This document shows positions 1 to 6,129 of a stretch of DNA of 6,743 nucleotides, piece after piece (position 1 is the first letter of the stretch; each line of letters starts with the position of its first letter). The notes beneath the pieces are model-generated. The model searched no databases. It saw only the letters and a program-made list of their open reading frames with translations, and was not told the DNA's origin. Origin of the DNA: Synergistaceae bacterium UBA1358 (GTDB taxonomy: Bacteria; Synergistota; Synergistia; Synergistales; Synergistaceae); assembly GCA_002306075.1 (NCBI GenBank), contig DBRW01000074.1, positions 1 through 6,743 on the forward strand. The letters are read 5' to 3'. Made by a program: the position numbers and the translations under genes.

Positions 1-897
1 GGTGACAGCGAAAAAATAAAACCGATCATTGAAAAGGCGGAACAAAACGTCCGCTCGAGACTGAGCATAGTTCCGGCGGACGAAGTGATAAACGGGGGAG
101 ACTCTCCCGCGATCTCCATAAGGAGAAAAAAGAATTCAAGCCTGGTAATAGGTTTCAACATGGTAAAGTCGAAAGAGGCGGACGGTATAGTCTCGTCGGG
201 CAACACGGGAGCGATAGCCGCCGGCGGAGTGATCCTCCTCGGACGCATCCCCGGCATCGACAGGCCGGGACTAGGAGCGATGCTCCCCGTGCTCAACAGG
301 CCCACGCTTCTGTTGGATGTGGGCGGTACCGTCAGATGCAAACCGATAAATCTTTTCCAGTTTGCGCAGATGGGATCCATTTACATGAAGCTGTTCAGGA
401 ACGTTGAAAACCCTTCCATACGCCTGCTCAACATGGGAGAGGAGCTTACGAAGGGAGACGATGTCATTTCCGCCGCAAGACAGATGCTCGAGAGCAGCGA
501 TCTGAACTACCAGGGATTCGCCGAGGCGAACGACATCCCTAACGGTATTTCCGACGTTATCGTCTGCGACGGCTTTACAGGCAACGTAGTCATCAAATTC
601 GGTGAAGGACTCGGTGAACTGCTCAAGGATCAGTTCAAGGAAGAGTATGCAAACCATCTTCTGCCCAAGTTAGGGCTCCTCTTTATGTGGCCCGCGATGA
701 AAAGGGTGCTGGGAAGGTTTGACTGGGAAAAGGCCGGAGGGTCCCCGGTGCTCGGCGTGAACGGTACGGTCATAAAGGTACACGGCCGCTCCAAGAGAAA
801 GGCAATATCATACGCGATACTGAGCGCGGCGAATTTTGTGGAACACAACGGGATCGAAAGGATAAGAGAAGAAATTGCCAGGGGTGGTGCAGAATGA
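1..897 (+). CDS. plsX: PlsX, phosphate acyltransferase (acyl-ACP:phosphate), 5' partial
   Basis: PlsX converts acyl-ACP and inorganic phosphate to acyl-phosphate, the donor for PlsY in phosphatidic acid synthesis; it is a peripheral membrane enzyme. The frame is open from base 1, and 298 residues are visible. About 40 N-terminal residues, including the usual start and Gly-rich first motif, lie upstream. A GTG at 85 is in frame, but homology continues before it (GDSEKIKPII at visible residues 1-10), so it is not the start. Family motifs seen: DSPA-x4-RRKK near residues 34-43, SSGNTGA 65-71, GRIPGIDRPGL about 81-91, CDGFTGNV 189-196, and GGSPVLGVNG 246-255. Three motifs deviate: DVGGT at 106-110 where DVGAN is usual, NMGEEL at 144-149 for NIGEEE, and GFAEAND at 172-178 for GNVEGRD. 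The stop TGA overlaps the fabH ATG (ATGA). Family identity is secure; the deviations may be lineage-specific. Confidence 0.95.
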   Translation, partial: GDSEKIKPIIEKAEQNVRSRLSIVPADEVINGGDSPAISIRRKKNSSLVIGFNMVKSKEADGIVSSGNTGAIAAGGVILLGRIPGIDRPGLGAMLPVLNRPTLLLDVGGTVRCKPINLFQFAQMGSIYMKLFRNVENPSIRLLNMGEELTKGDDVISAARQMLESSDLNYQGFAEANDIPNGISDVIVCDGFTGNVVIKFGEGLGELLKDQFKEEYANHLLPKLGLLFMWPAMKRVLGRFDWEKAGGSPVLGVNGTVIKVHGRSKRKAISYAILSAANFVEHNGIERIREEIARGGAE

Positions 898-1859
898 TCA
901 AATTCACGGGAAGAAAAGCAAAAATACTGGGGACCAGCAAATATATCCCTGAAAAGATAATGACGAACAAGGATTTCGAAAAGATCGTCGATACGAACGA
1001 TCAGTGGATCGTCGAGAGGACGGGCATAAGCAAGAGACACTTCGCCGTCGACGGCGAGAAATGCAGTGACCTTGCGTACAAGGCCGCGGTACTTGCCCTT
1101 GAGGATGCGGGGCTGACGGCGGATCAGATAGACATGGTACTTGTCGGGACAAATTCTCCCGACTCGCTGTTCCCGAGCGTCTCCTGCAAGGTCCAGGGGA
1201 TGCTTGGAGCTGTCAATGCAGGGGCTATCGACGTCCAGGCCGGATGCACGGGAAGCCTCTCCGCACTTTCGGTGGCGGCATCAGGGATATCAAGCGGGAT
1301 ATGGAACAGAGTCCTCGTTATCGGCGCCGAAGTTTTCAAAGACATAATAGACTGGAAAGACAGGGGGACCTGCATACTCTTCGGTGACGGTGCCGGTGCG
1401 TGTGTGCTCGGAGCCGCAGAGGGCGATGAAGGCTTCGTGTCGGTCCGCCTGCTGGCTGACGGCACAGTACATGACATGATCAGGCTTGAAAGCGATGAAG
1501 ACCATATACTGCCGATCGTTAAGATGAAGGGCAACGAGGTCTTCAAGTTTGTAAATACCATAATGCCCAAGTTCATAAAGGGATTTTGCCGGGATTCGGA
1601 TCTGACGCCCGAAGAGATCGACTTCTGGCTCTTCCACCAGGCAAATACGAGGATAATCGACGGAGTTTTCAAAAGGCTCAATGTGTCACAGGAAAAGACG
1701 CTCATAAACCTTCCCGATTATGGCAATACTTCGGCTGCATCACTGATGATAACGCTTCACGAGGCGATCGAGTCGGGGAGGATAAAGGACGGAGACAAGG
1801 TGTGCTTCGTCGCCTTTGGTGCCGGAATGACTCTCGGGGCCCTGCTGTACCAGGCATAG
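894..1859 (+). CDS. fabH: FabH, beta-ketoacyl-ACP synthase III
   Basis: FabH condenses an acyl-CoA primer with malonyl-ACP to start fatty acid chains in the cytosol. The product is 321 aa, normal for the family. The catalytic triad aligns at a constant offset with E. coli FabH: Cys118 (in AGCTG), His248 (in LFHQAN) and Asn278 (in YGNTSAAS). CoA-site residues Trp38 and Arg157 (DRGT) and the ACP-docking Arg253 are present, as is the gatekeeper LFPS at 92-95. The FGDGAGA signature is at 163-169 and the C-terminal FGAGMTLG at 308-315. Just after the nucleophile the sequence is CTGS, where most FabH proteins have an aromatic residue (C-x-G-F). The start ATG at 894 overlaps the plsX stop and has AGGGGTGG at 880-887 as ribosome site. 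Primer preference (acetyl versus branched acyl-CoA) cannot be read from the sequence. Confidence 0.97.
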   Translation: MIKFTGRKAKILGTSKYIPEKIMTNKDFEKIVDTNDQWIVERTGISKRHFAVDGEKCSDLAYKAAVLALEDAGLTADQIDMVLVGTNSPDSLFPSVSCKVQGMLGAVNAGAIDVQAGCTGSLSALSVAASGISSGIWNRVLVIGAEVFKDIIDWKDRGTCILFGDGAGACVLGAAEGDEGFVSVRLLADGTVHDMIRLESDEDHILPIVKMKGNEVFKFVNTIMPKFIKGFCRDSDLTPEEIDFWLFHQANTRIIDGVFKRLNVSQEKTLINLPDYGNTSAASLMITLHEAIESGRIKDGDKVCFVAFGAGMTLGALLYQA

Positions 1860-1870
1860 AGGCAGATAAG

Positions 1871-2818
1871 ATGTTTGAGAACAACCGCGTCACGCAGCTT
1901 TTAAAAATAAAATACCCTGTGATCCAGGGTGGAATGGCCTGGGTGGCCGACGCCGACCTCGCAGCTGCCGTGAGCAATGCCGGAGGGCTCGGGATCATCG
2001 CGGCTGCGAGCATGCCCCCTGAACTTCTGGAAGAGCAGATCGTCAAAATAAGAAAACTGACAGACAAGCCGTTCGGCATGAATATAATGCTGCTTTCTCC
2101 GACAGCCGACGATGCGCTTGAGATCGCCGCCCAGTACAGAGTGCCCGTAGTAACGACGGGTGCGGGAATGCCGGGAAAGGTGCTTGACAGGCTCAAGCCT
2201 CTCGGTACGGTAGTGGTGCCCGTGATCGCATCAACGGCCCATGCGGAGAGAGTCGCGAAGCAGGGTGCCGATGCCGTGGTGGCGGAAGGGACCGAGGCCG
2301 GCGGGCATATCGGCGAGATCACCACGATGAATCTGGTACCTCAGGTCGCAGACGTCATTTCGATACCTGTGATCGCCGCGGGCGGAGTCGCCGACGGAAG
2401 GGGTATGGCAGCGGCGTTTGCGCTCGGGGCGGAGGGAGTCCAGGTAGGCACGCGCTTCGTATGTGCCGCCGAATCCAACGTCCATATCAATTACAAGGAA
2501 AAGATCGTTGAGGCCAACGACAGGGCTACCGTGGTGACAGGCAGATCCACAGGCCATCCCGTCAGAGGTCTCAAAAACAAGCTCTCCAGGGAATTCGAGG
2601 AGCTGGAAAAAAGAGGCGCCTCGATCGAGGAGATCGAGAAGCTCGGCACAGGCAAACTCAGGCTTGCTGTCGTAGAGGGAGACACACAATGGGGTTCGCT
2701 GATGGCAGGACAGTCTGCCGGTCTTGTCAAAAAAATTGAGCCCGCTGCCGCGATCATAGAAGATCTGATCAATGGCGCTGCGGCGGAGATCGAAAGATTG
2801 AAGAGGTTTGCTGACTGA
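1871..2818 (+). CDS. fabK: FabK, FMN-dependent enoyl-ACP reductase II
   Basis: FabK reduces trans-2-enoyl-ACP to acyl-ACP, the last step of each elongation cycle, using FMN and NAD(P)H in a TIM barrel of the nitronate monooxygenase/IMPDH-like fold. It is unrelated to the SDR-type FabI and characteristically insensitive to triclosan. The product is 315 aa, against about 320 for streptococcal FabK. Seen: IQGGMAWVAD at 18-27, AGGLGII 37-43, KPFGMNIMLLSP 67-78, TTGAG 95-99, AEGTEAGGHIG 138-148 with the likely catalytic His146, IAAGGVADGRG 168-178, VQVGTRF 190-196, and SLMAGQSAGLV 276-286. The open frame continues upstream to 1586 inside fabH, but homology begins at the ATG at 1871. That start has AGAGG at 1858-1862 overlapping the fabH stop. 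Similarity to FabK is strong along the whole length, so a nitronate monooxygenase is unlikely. No fabI is visible in the window. Confidence 0.96.
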   Translation: MFENNRVTQLLKIKYPVIQGGMAWVADADLAAAVSNAGGLGIIAAASMPPELLEEQIVKIRKLTDKPFGMNIMLLSPTADDALEIAAQYRVPVVTTGAGMPGKVLDRLKPLGTVVVPVIASTAHAERVAKQGADAVVAEGTEAGGHIGEITTMNLVPQVADVISIPVIAAGGVADGRGMAAAFALGAEGVQVGTRFVCAAESNVHINYKEKIVEANDRATVVTGRSTGHPVRGLKNKLSREFEELEKRGASIEEIEKLGTGKLRLAVVEGDTQWGSLMAGQSAGLVKKIEPAAAIIEDLINGAAAEIERLKRFAD

Positions 2819-3765
2819 TGAAATATTCTCTCATATTCCCGGGACAGGGCGCACAGAGACCCGGCATGGGCAAGGAGCTTTATGACAAATTCGATGCCTC
2901 GAGGATGGTCTTTGAAGAGGCGGACGAGGCGCTCGGATTTAAGATAAGCGACCTCATCTTCAACGGCACCAAGGAAGACCTGATGAAGACTGCGATAACG
3001 CAGCCAGCTATCCTCACAGTGAGCATAGCTGCATTGAGAGGCCTTGAGAGCGCGTACGGCAAAAAACTCGAACCGTACCTTGCAGCAGGGCACAGCCTCG
3101 GTGAGTACACGGCGCTCGTCGCGACGGGGGCAATAAGCCTCTCTGACGGAGTGAGGCTGGTCCACCTAAGAGGGACCCTGATGCAGGAGGCCGTTCCTAT
3201 CGGAGTGGGCGCGATGGCTGCCATAGTAGGTATGAATATGGAAGAAGTCGTCGGGTTCTGCAGCGAAGCCGCGCAGGGCGAAGTATGCGAAGCCGCAAAC
3301 ATCAATTCGCAGGAGCAGATAGTCATCTCGGGTCACAAGACCGCTGTGGACAGGGCCTCTGCCGCGATAGAAGCGACAGGCAGGGCGAAGGTGCTTCCCC
3401 TCAGGGTAAGCGCACCGTTCCACTGCGAGCTTATGCGTCCTGTCGGTGCAAAGCTCAGGGATGAATTCAGGAACATAACCTGGAACACTCCCTGCTGTCC
3501 CATAGTGACGAATGCGGCGGCAAAGGCTGTGCAGGATGTGGATCTCCTCAGGGAGGCCCTTTATCTGCAGACGTTCTCACCCGTGCTGTGGATGCAGAGC
3601 GTCATAGAGATGGAAGACCTGGGTACAGAAGGATATATCGAACTCGGTCCGGGCAGCGTCCTTTCAGGCCTGATAAGGAAGATATCAAAGAACAAGAGGC
3701 CCTTCCCGGTCTCAGGGCCAGAAGAACTTGATGCGGCACTTAAGTTTTTGAGGGGGGAAGCCTGA
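2818..3765 (+). CDS. fabD: FabD, malonyl-CoA:ACP transacylase
   Basis: FabD moves malonyl from CoA to the phosphopantetheine of AcpP, supplying the extender unit for FabH and FabF. The product is 315 aa, normal length. The acyltransferase hallmarks are all there: FPGQGAQ at 7-13 (oxyanion Gln10), nucleophile Ser93 in GHSLGEY 91-97, Arg118 for the malonyl carboxylate, His202 in SAPFH 198-202, and Gln251 in YLQTFSPVLW. The C-terminal ELGPGSVLSGL at 275-285 is also typical. The start ATG at 2818 shares its A with the fabK stop (TGATG), and AAGAGGT at 2801-2807 is a distant ribosome site, so translation probably depends on coupling to fabK. Nothing appears broken or unusual. Confidence 0.97.
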   Translation: MKYSLIFPGQGAQRPGMGKELYDKFDASRMVFEEADEALGFKISDLIFNGTKEDLMKTAITQPAILTVSIAALRGLESAYGKKLEPYLAAGHSLGEYTALVATGAISLSDGVRLVHLRGTLMQEAVPIGVGAMAAIVGMNMEEVVGFCSEAAQGEVCEAANINSQEQIVISGHKTAVDRASAAIEATGRAKVLPLRVSAPFHCELMRPVGAKLRDEFRNITWNTPCCPIVTNAAAKAVQDVDLLREALYLQTFSPVLWMQSVIEMEDLGTEGYIELGPGSVLSGLIRKISKNKRPFPVSGPEELDAALKFLRGEA

Positions 3766-4505
3766 TGCAGAAGGAAAGGATAGCCCTTGTAACAGGCGCC
3801 GGCAGGGGCATAGGCAGGGAGATCGCCCTCGAACTGGCCCGAAGAGGCTGTTCCGTGGCAGTGAACTACAGCAGGTCGGAGAAGGCCGCAGAGGAAGCTG
3901 TCACCGAGATCGAAGCCATGGGACGAAAAGCATTTGCCGTTAAGGCCGACGTGTCATCTGCGGCCGAGGTAAAAGAGATGTTTGCCTCCGTCGCCTCCAA
4001 ACTGGGACCCGTAGAAATACTCGTGTGCAATGCGGGCATCACAAAGGACAATCTTCTCATGAGGATGAAGGACGAAGATTGGAACGATGTGATCACGGCA
4101 GACCTTTCATCGCTGTTCTACTGTGCCAGGGAGGCACTCCGCCCGATGCTCAAGGCAAGGTGGGGCAGGATAATCGCGATAAGCTCCGTTACGGGGCTCG
4201 TAGGTAATCCGGGCCAGTGCAATTACTCGGCCGCCAAGGCAGGGATGACGGGATTCATAAAGAGCCTCGCGAGAGAGGTCGGTTCAAGGGGAATAACGGC
4301 AAATGCCGTTGCGCCGGGCTACATAGAGACAGACATGACATCGGTGCTTCCGCCGGAGATCAGGGAGGCCATGTTGAAAAACATCCCCTCCGGCAGGACA
4401 GGTACCCCGTCTGACGTAGCCAAAGCAGTTGCTTTTCTGGCTTCTGACGATTCAGAGTATATACAGGGGCAGGTCATAGCCGTTGACGGCGGAATGACCA
4501 TGTAA
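3765..4505 (+). CDS. fabG: FabG, 3-oxoacyl-ACP reductase (SDR family)
   Basis: FabG is the NADPH-dependent reductase of 3-ketoacyl-ACP, a classical short-chain dehydrogenase/reductase. The product is 246 aa. Seen: cofactor motif TGAGRGIG at 10-17, ADVS at 61-64, CNAGIT at 88-93 (usually NNAGIT), NLLMRM 96-101, catalytic Ser141, Tyr154 and Lys158 (YSAAK), APGYIETDM at 183-191, and the terminal QVIAVDGGM. Arg132 and Arg175 match the two ACP-docking arginines of E. coli FabG, supporting an ACP substrate. Oddity: the fourth tetrad residue, Asn110 in E. coli FabG, is Asp113 here (DLSS for NLSS; codon GAC at 4101-4103). The start overlaps the fabD stop (TGATG) with AGGGGGGAAG at 3751-3760 just upstream. 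Position between fabD and acpP matches the widespread fabD-fabG-acpP order. Confidence 0.96.
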   Translation: MQKERIALVTGAGRGIGREIALELARRGCSVAVNYSRSEKAAEEAVTEIEAMGRKAFAVKADVSSAAEVKEMFASVASKLGPVEILVCNAGITKDNLLMRMKDEDWNDVITADLSSLFYCAREALRPMLKARWGRIIAISSVTGLVGNPGQCNYSAAKAGMTGFIKSLAREVGSRGITANAVAPGYIETDMTSVLPPEIREAMLKNIPSGRTGTPSDVAKAVAFLASDDSEYIQGQVIAVDGGMTM

Positions 4506-4568
4506 GAGTAAGCACCGCAAAAAGAAAAATCAGAGCATGAAGAAAATAATTGGAAGGAGGTGAACTGT
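4506..4568 (+). promoter_or_regulatory. A-rich leader with near-perfect Shine-Dalgarno ahead of acpP
   Basis: This 63-base spacer between fabG and acpP is purine- and A-rich and shows no obvious self-pairing. It ends in AAGGAGGTGA at 4554-4563, a ten-base complement to the usual 16S rRNA 3' end, five bases before the ATG at 4569. This is by far the strongest ribosome site in the window and fits the high demand for acyl carrier protein. It also decides the start: the GTG at 4560 lies inside the Shine-Dalgarno itself. No good -35/-10 pair was found here, so a dedicated acpP promoter is possible but unsupported. Confidence 0.7.
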
Positions 4569-4820
4569 ATGAAATTGGAAGAAGTACAGGCAAAACTTAA
4601 GGAGATCGTAATGGACCGCCTTAACGCGGAAGAGGAGCAGATCAAGCCGGAAGCGTCATTTGTCGAAGATCTCGGCGCTGACTCCCTTGATATCGTTGAG
4701 CTCATCATGGGTATCGAAGAGGAATTCGACATCGAGATCCCTGACGAAGATGCAGAAAAACTCACCACAGTCGGCGAGGCTATGAACTACATCAAGGCCA
4801 AACTGGGAGTGGAAGGCTAG
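4569..4820 (+). CDS. acpP: AcpP, acyl carrier protein
   Basis: AcpP is the small acidic carrier that holds growing acyl chains on a 4'-phosphopantetheine arm and presents them to the Fab enzymes and PlsX. The product is 83 aa, slightly longer than the 77-78 aa of many bacterial ACPs. The attachment site is Ser39 in EDLGADSLDIVEL (33-45), near the start of helix II. Helix II and the following acidic stretch (GIEEEFDIEIPDEDAEKL, 48-65) match the standard ACP fold. The start ATG at 4569 is chosen because of the strong ribosome site at 4554-4563; starting at the GTG at 4560 would add only three residues and leave no upstream Shine-Dalgarno. AcpP lies between its reductase (fabG) and condensing enzyme (fabF) genes, separated from both by spacers, unlike the overlapping genes upstream. 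Confidence 0.97.
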   Translation: MKLEEVQAKLKEIVMDRLNAEEEQIKPEASFVEDLGADSLDIVELIMGIEEEFDIEIPDEDAEKLTTVGEAMNYIKAKLGVEG

Positions 4821-4827
4821 GTCGTAA

Positions 4828-4893
4828 ATGAATCTTTTTAGGAGGGGCCGCACAAGCCCGGTCCCTCCTATCTTCACGGAGGAAAATCAATGA
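4828..4893 (+). CDS. Possible 21-codon leader ORF between acpP and fabF
   Basis: An ATG at 4828, seven bases after the acpP stop, opens a 21-codon frame whose TGA at 4891-4893 overlaps the fabF ATG (ATGA, the same junction as plsX/fabH). The peptide begins MNLFRRGR, contains SPVPPIF with a Pro-Pro pair, and ends TEENQ. It runs straight through the stem-loop at 4839-4870. Its ribosome site is weak (AGGT at 4819-4822), so re-initiation by ribosomes leaving acpP would be the likely route. I know of no family for it, and a frame this short is easily open by chance, so it is only a candidate leader peptide or coupling ORF for fabF. Confidence 0.2.
   Translation: MNLFRRGRTSPVPPIFTEENQ
4839..4870 (+). 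promoter_or_regulatory. 12-bp stem-loop in the acpP-fabF spacer
   Basis: Bases 4839-4850 (TAGGAGGGGCCG) pair with 4859-4870 (CGGTCCCTCCTA) around an eight-base loop; 11 pairs are Watson-Crick and one (4847 with 4862) is G-U. No T-run follows it on the + strand; the T-run at 4834-4838 precedes it, so it is not a standard rho-independent terminator. The 3' arm contains CCTCC (4864-4868), which could instead pair with GGAGG of the fabF ribosome site at 4878-4882 across a nine-base loop. Possible roles are protection of the abundant acpP 3' end, an RNA processing site, or control of fabF translation. The stem is seen directly; the role is inference. Confidence 0.65.
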
Positions 4894-6128
4894 GAAGAGT
4901 AGTGATCACGGGAGTGGGTCCGGTCACGCCCATCGGAATCGGCAAAGAGGAGTACTGGAATGCTCTTGAGGAGGGCAAAAGCGGCGTAGGCCTGATTTCC
5001 CTTTTCGATACTTCCCAGCACAGCGTAAAGATCGGTGCTGAAGTAAAGAATTTTGAACCTGAAAAGTGGCTCGACAAAAAAGAAGTGCGCCGCACAGACA
5101 GGATACTGCACCTCTCAACTGCCGCGACAGACCTGGCTGTAAAGGATGCGGGTCTTGATCTTGGATCTCTGGATAAGGAAATGTTCGGTGTCTACATAGG
5201 AAGCGGAGTCGGCGGCATAGGAACGATCGACGACAGCTTCACGACCCTTTTTGAGAAAGGACCAAGCAGGGTAAGTCCCTTTATGGTACCGATGATGATA
5301 GCGAATATGCCGGCTGCGTATGCAGCGATAAGATACGGGGCAAAAGGCCCGAATATGGCTGTAGTAACAGCATGCGCTTCGGCAACGAACAGCATAGGAG
5401 AGGCTTACTACTGCATACAGCGCGGAGATGCCGATGTCATGATCTCGGGCGGAGCGGAGGCTGCGATAACTTCGATCGCGACCGCGGGATTTGCGTCCCT
5501 TAAAGCTCTCTCCACGAGAAACGATGACCCCGAACACGCGTCCAGGCCCTTTGATTCGGGCCGTGACGGTTTTGTGATGGGCGAAGGTTCCGGAATGGTG
5601 ATACTGGAAGAGCTGGAGCATGCAAAAAAACGCGGCGCCCACATCTATGCCGAAATAACCGGATACGGAAATACCTGTGACGCGTATCACATAACCGCAC
5701 CGGATCCAGACGGAGACGGAGCATACCGTTCAATGGCGATGGCCATGAGAAATGCCGGGTGGGCACCCGAAGAGATCGATCTGATCAACGCACACGGAAC
5801 ATCGACTCCGCTGAACGATAAAATGGAGACAGCTGCGATCAAGAGGCTTCTCGGTGAGCATGCGCACAAAGTAATGGTGCATTCCACGAAATCGATGATA
5901 GGGCACCTCCTCGGTGCGGCAGGTGCGGTAGAGACCATAGCCGCGATCATGGCGATCGAGAAGGGGATAGTCCATCCGACGATCAATCAGTTCGATCCGG
6001 ATCCAGAATGCGATCTCAACACAGTCCCGAACAAGGCTGTAAGTGCAAGGGTCGACAAAGTCCTGGTAAACAATTTTGGTTTTGGAGGCCACAACGGAGT
6101 ACTGGCTATAGAACGCCTCAAAGACTGA
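4890..6128 (+). CDS. fabF: FabF, beta-ketoacyl-ACP synthase II
   Basis: FabF elongates acyl-ACP by decarboxylative condensation with malonyl-ACP. The product is 412 aa, normal for the family. Thiolase-fold catalytic residues are intact: nucleophile Cys162 in VTACASATNSIG (159-170), His302 in NAHGTSTPLND (300-310), Lys334 in STKSMIGHLLGAAGA (332-346) and His339. The gating FGFGGHN loop is at 396-402, with the key Phe398. The N-terminal MRRVVITGVGPVTPIG and RPFDSGRDGFVMGEG (219-233) are classic FabF segments. Cys-His-His chemistry and the TACASA context separate it from FabH and from chain-length factors, which lack the Cys; FabB is less likely given the ACP-fabF adjacency. The start ATG at 4890 has GGAGG at 4878-4882, seven bases upstream, and overlaps the stop of a possible leader ORF. 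Confidence 0.97.
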   Translation: MRRVVITGVGPVTPIGIGKEEYWNALEEGKSGVGLISLFDTSQHSVKIGAEVKNFEPEKWLDKKEVRRTDRILHLSTAATDLAVKDAGLDLGSLDKEMFGVYIGSGVGGIGTIDDSFTTLFEKGPSRVSPFMVPMMIANMPAAYAAIRYGAKGPNMAVVTACASATNSIGEAYYCIQRGDADVMISGGAEAAITSIATAGFASLKALSTRNDDPEHASRPFDSGRDGFVMGEGSGMVILEELEHAKKRGAHIYAEITGYGNTCDAYHITAPDPDGDGAYRSMAMAMRNAGWAPEEIDLINAHGTSTPLNDKMETAAIKRLLGEHAHKVMVHSTKSMIGHLLGAAGAVETIAAIMAIEKGIVHPTINQFDPDPECDLNTVPNKAVSARVDKVLVNNFGFGGHNGVLAIERLKD

Positions 6129-6129
6129 T

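Noticed and set aside
85..87. GTG as the plsX start
   Set aside because: The frame is open to base 1 and the residues before it match the PlsX N-terminal region, so the gene is cut by the window edge.
1586..1870. In-frame upstream extension of the fabK open frame (95 codons)
   Set aside because: It lies inside fabH in another frame and has no FabK-like sequence; homology starts at the ATG at 1871, which has its own ribosome site.
1124..3165. Long minus-strand open frames (e.g. 1124-1705, 1702-2325, 2491-3165)
   Set aside because: They are antisense to fabH, fabK and fabD, show no recognisable domains, and are explained by codon bias of the real genes.
4458..4465. TATATA-like -10 element near the end of fabG
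   Set aside because: It lacks a -35 at proper spacing and is explained by the conserved EYIQG codons.
4483..4511. Possible promoter before acpP: TTGACG at 4483
   Set aside because: TTGACG encodes the conserved Val-Asp-Gly end of FabG, and no acceptable -10 sits 15-18 bases downstream.
4545..4550. AATAAT as a -10 box just before the acpP ribosome site
   Set aside because: No -35 match upstream, and the transcript would start at or within the Shine-Dalgarno.
4839..4870. Rho-independent terminator after acpP
   Set aside because: The stem is strong but no T-run follows on either strand; the only T-run is on its 5' side.
5115..5690. 191-codon minus-strand open frame opposite fabF
   Set aside because: No recognisable motif; it lies wholly within the well-supported fabF gene.
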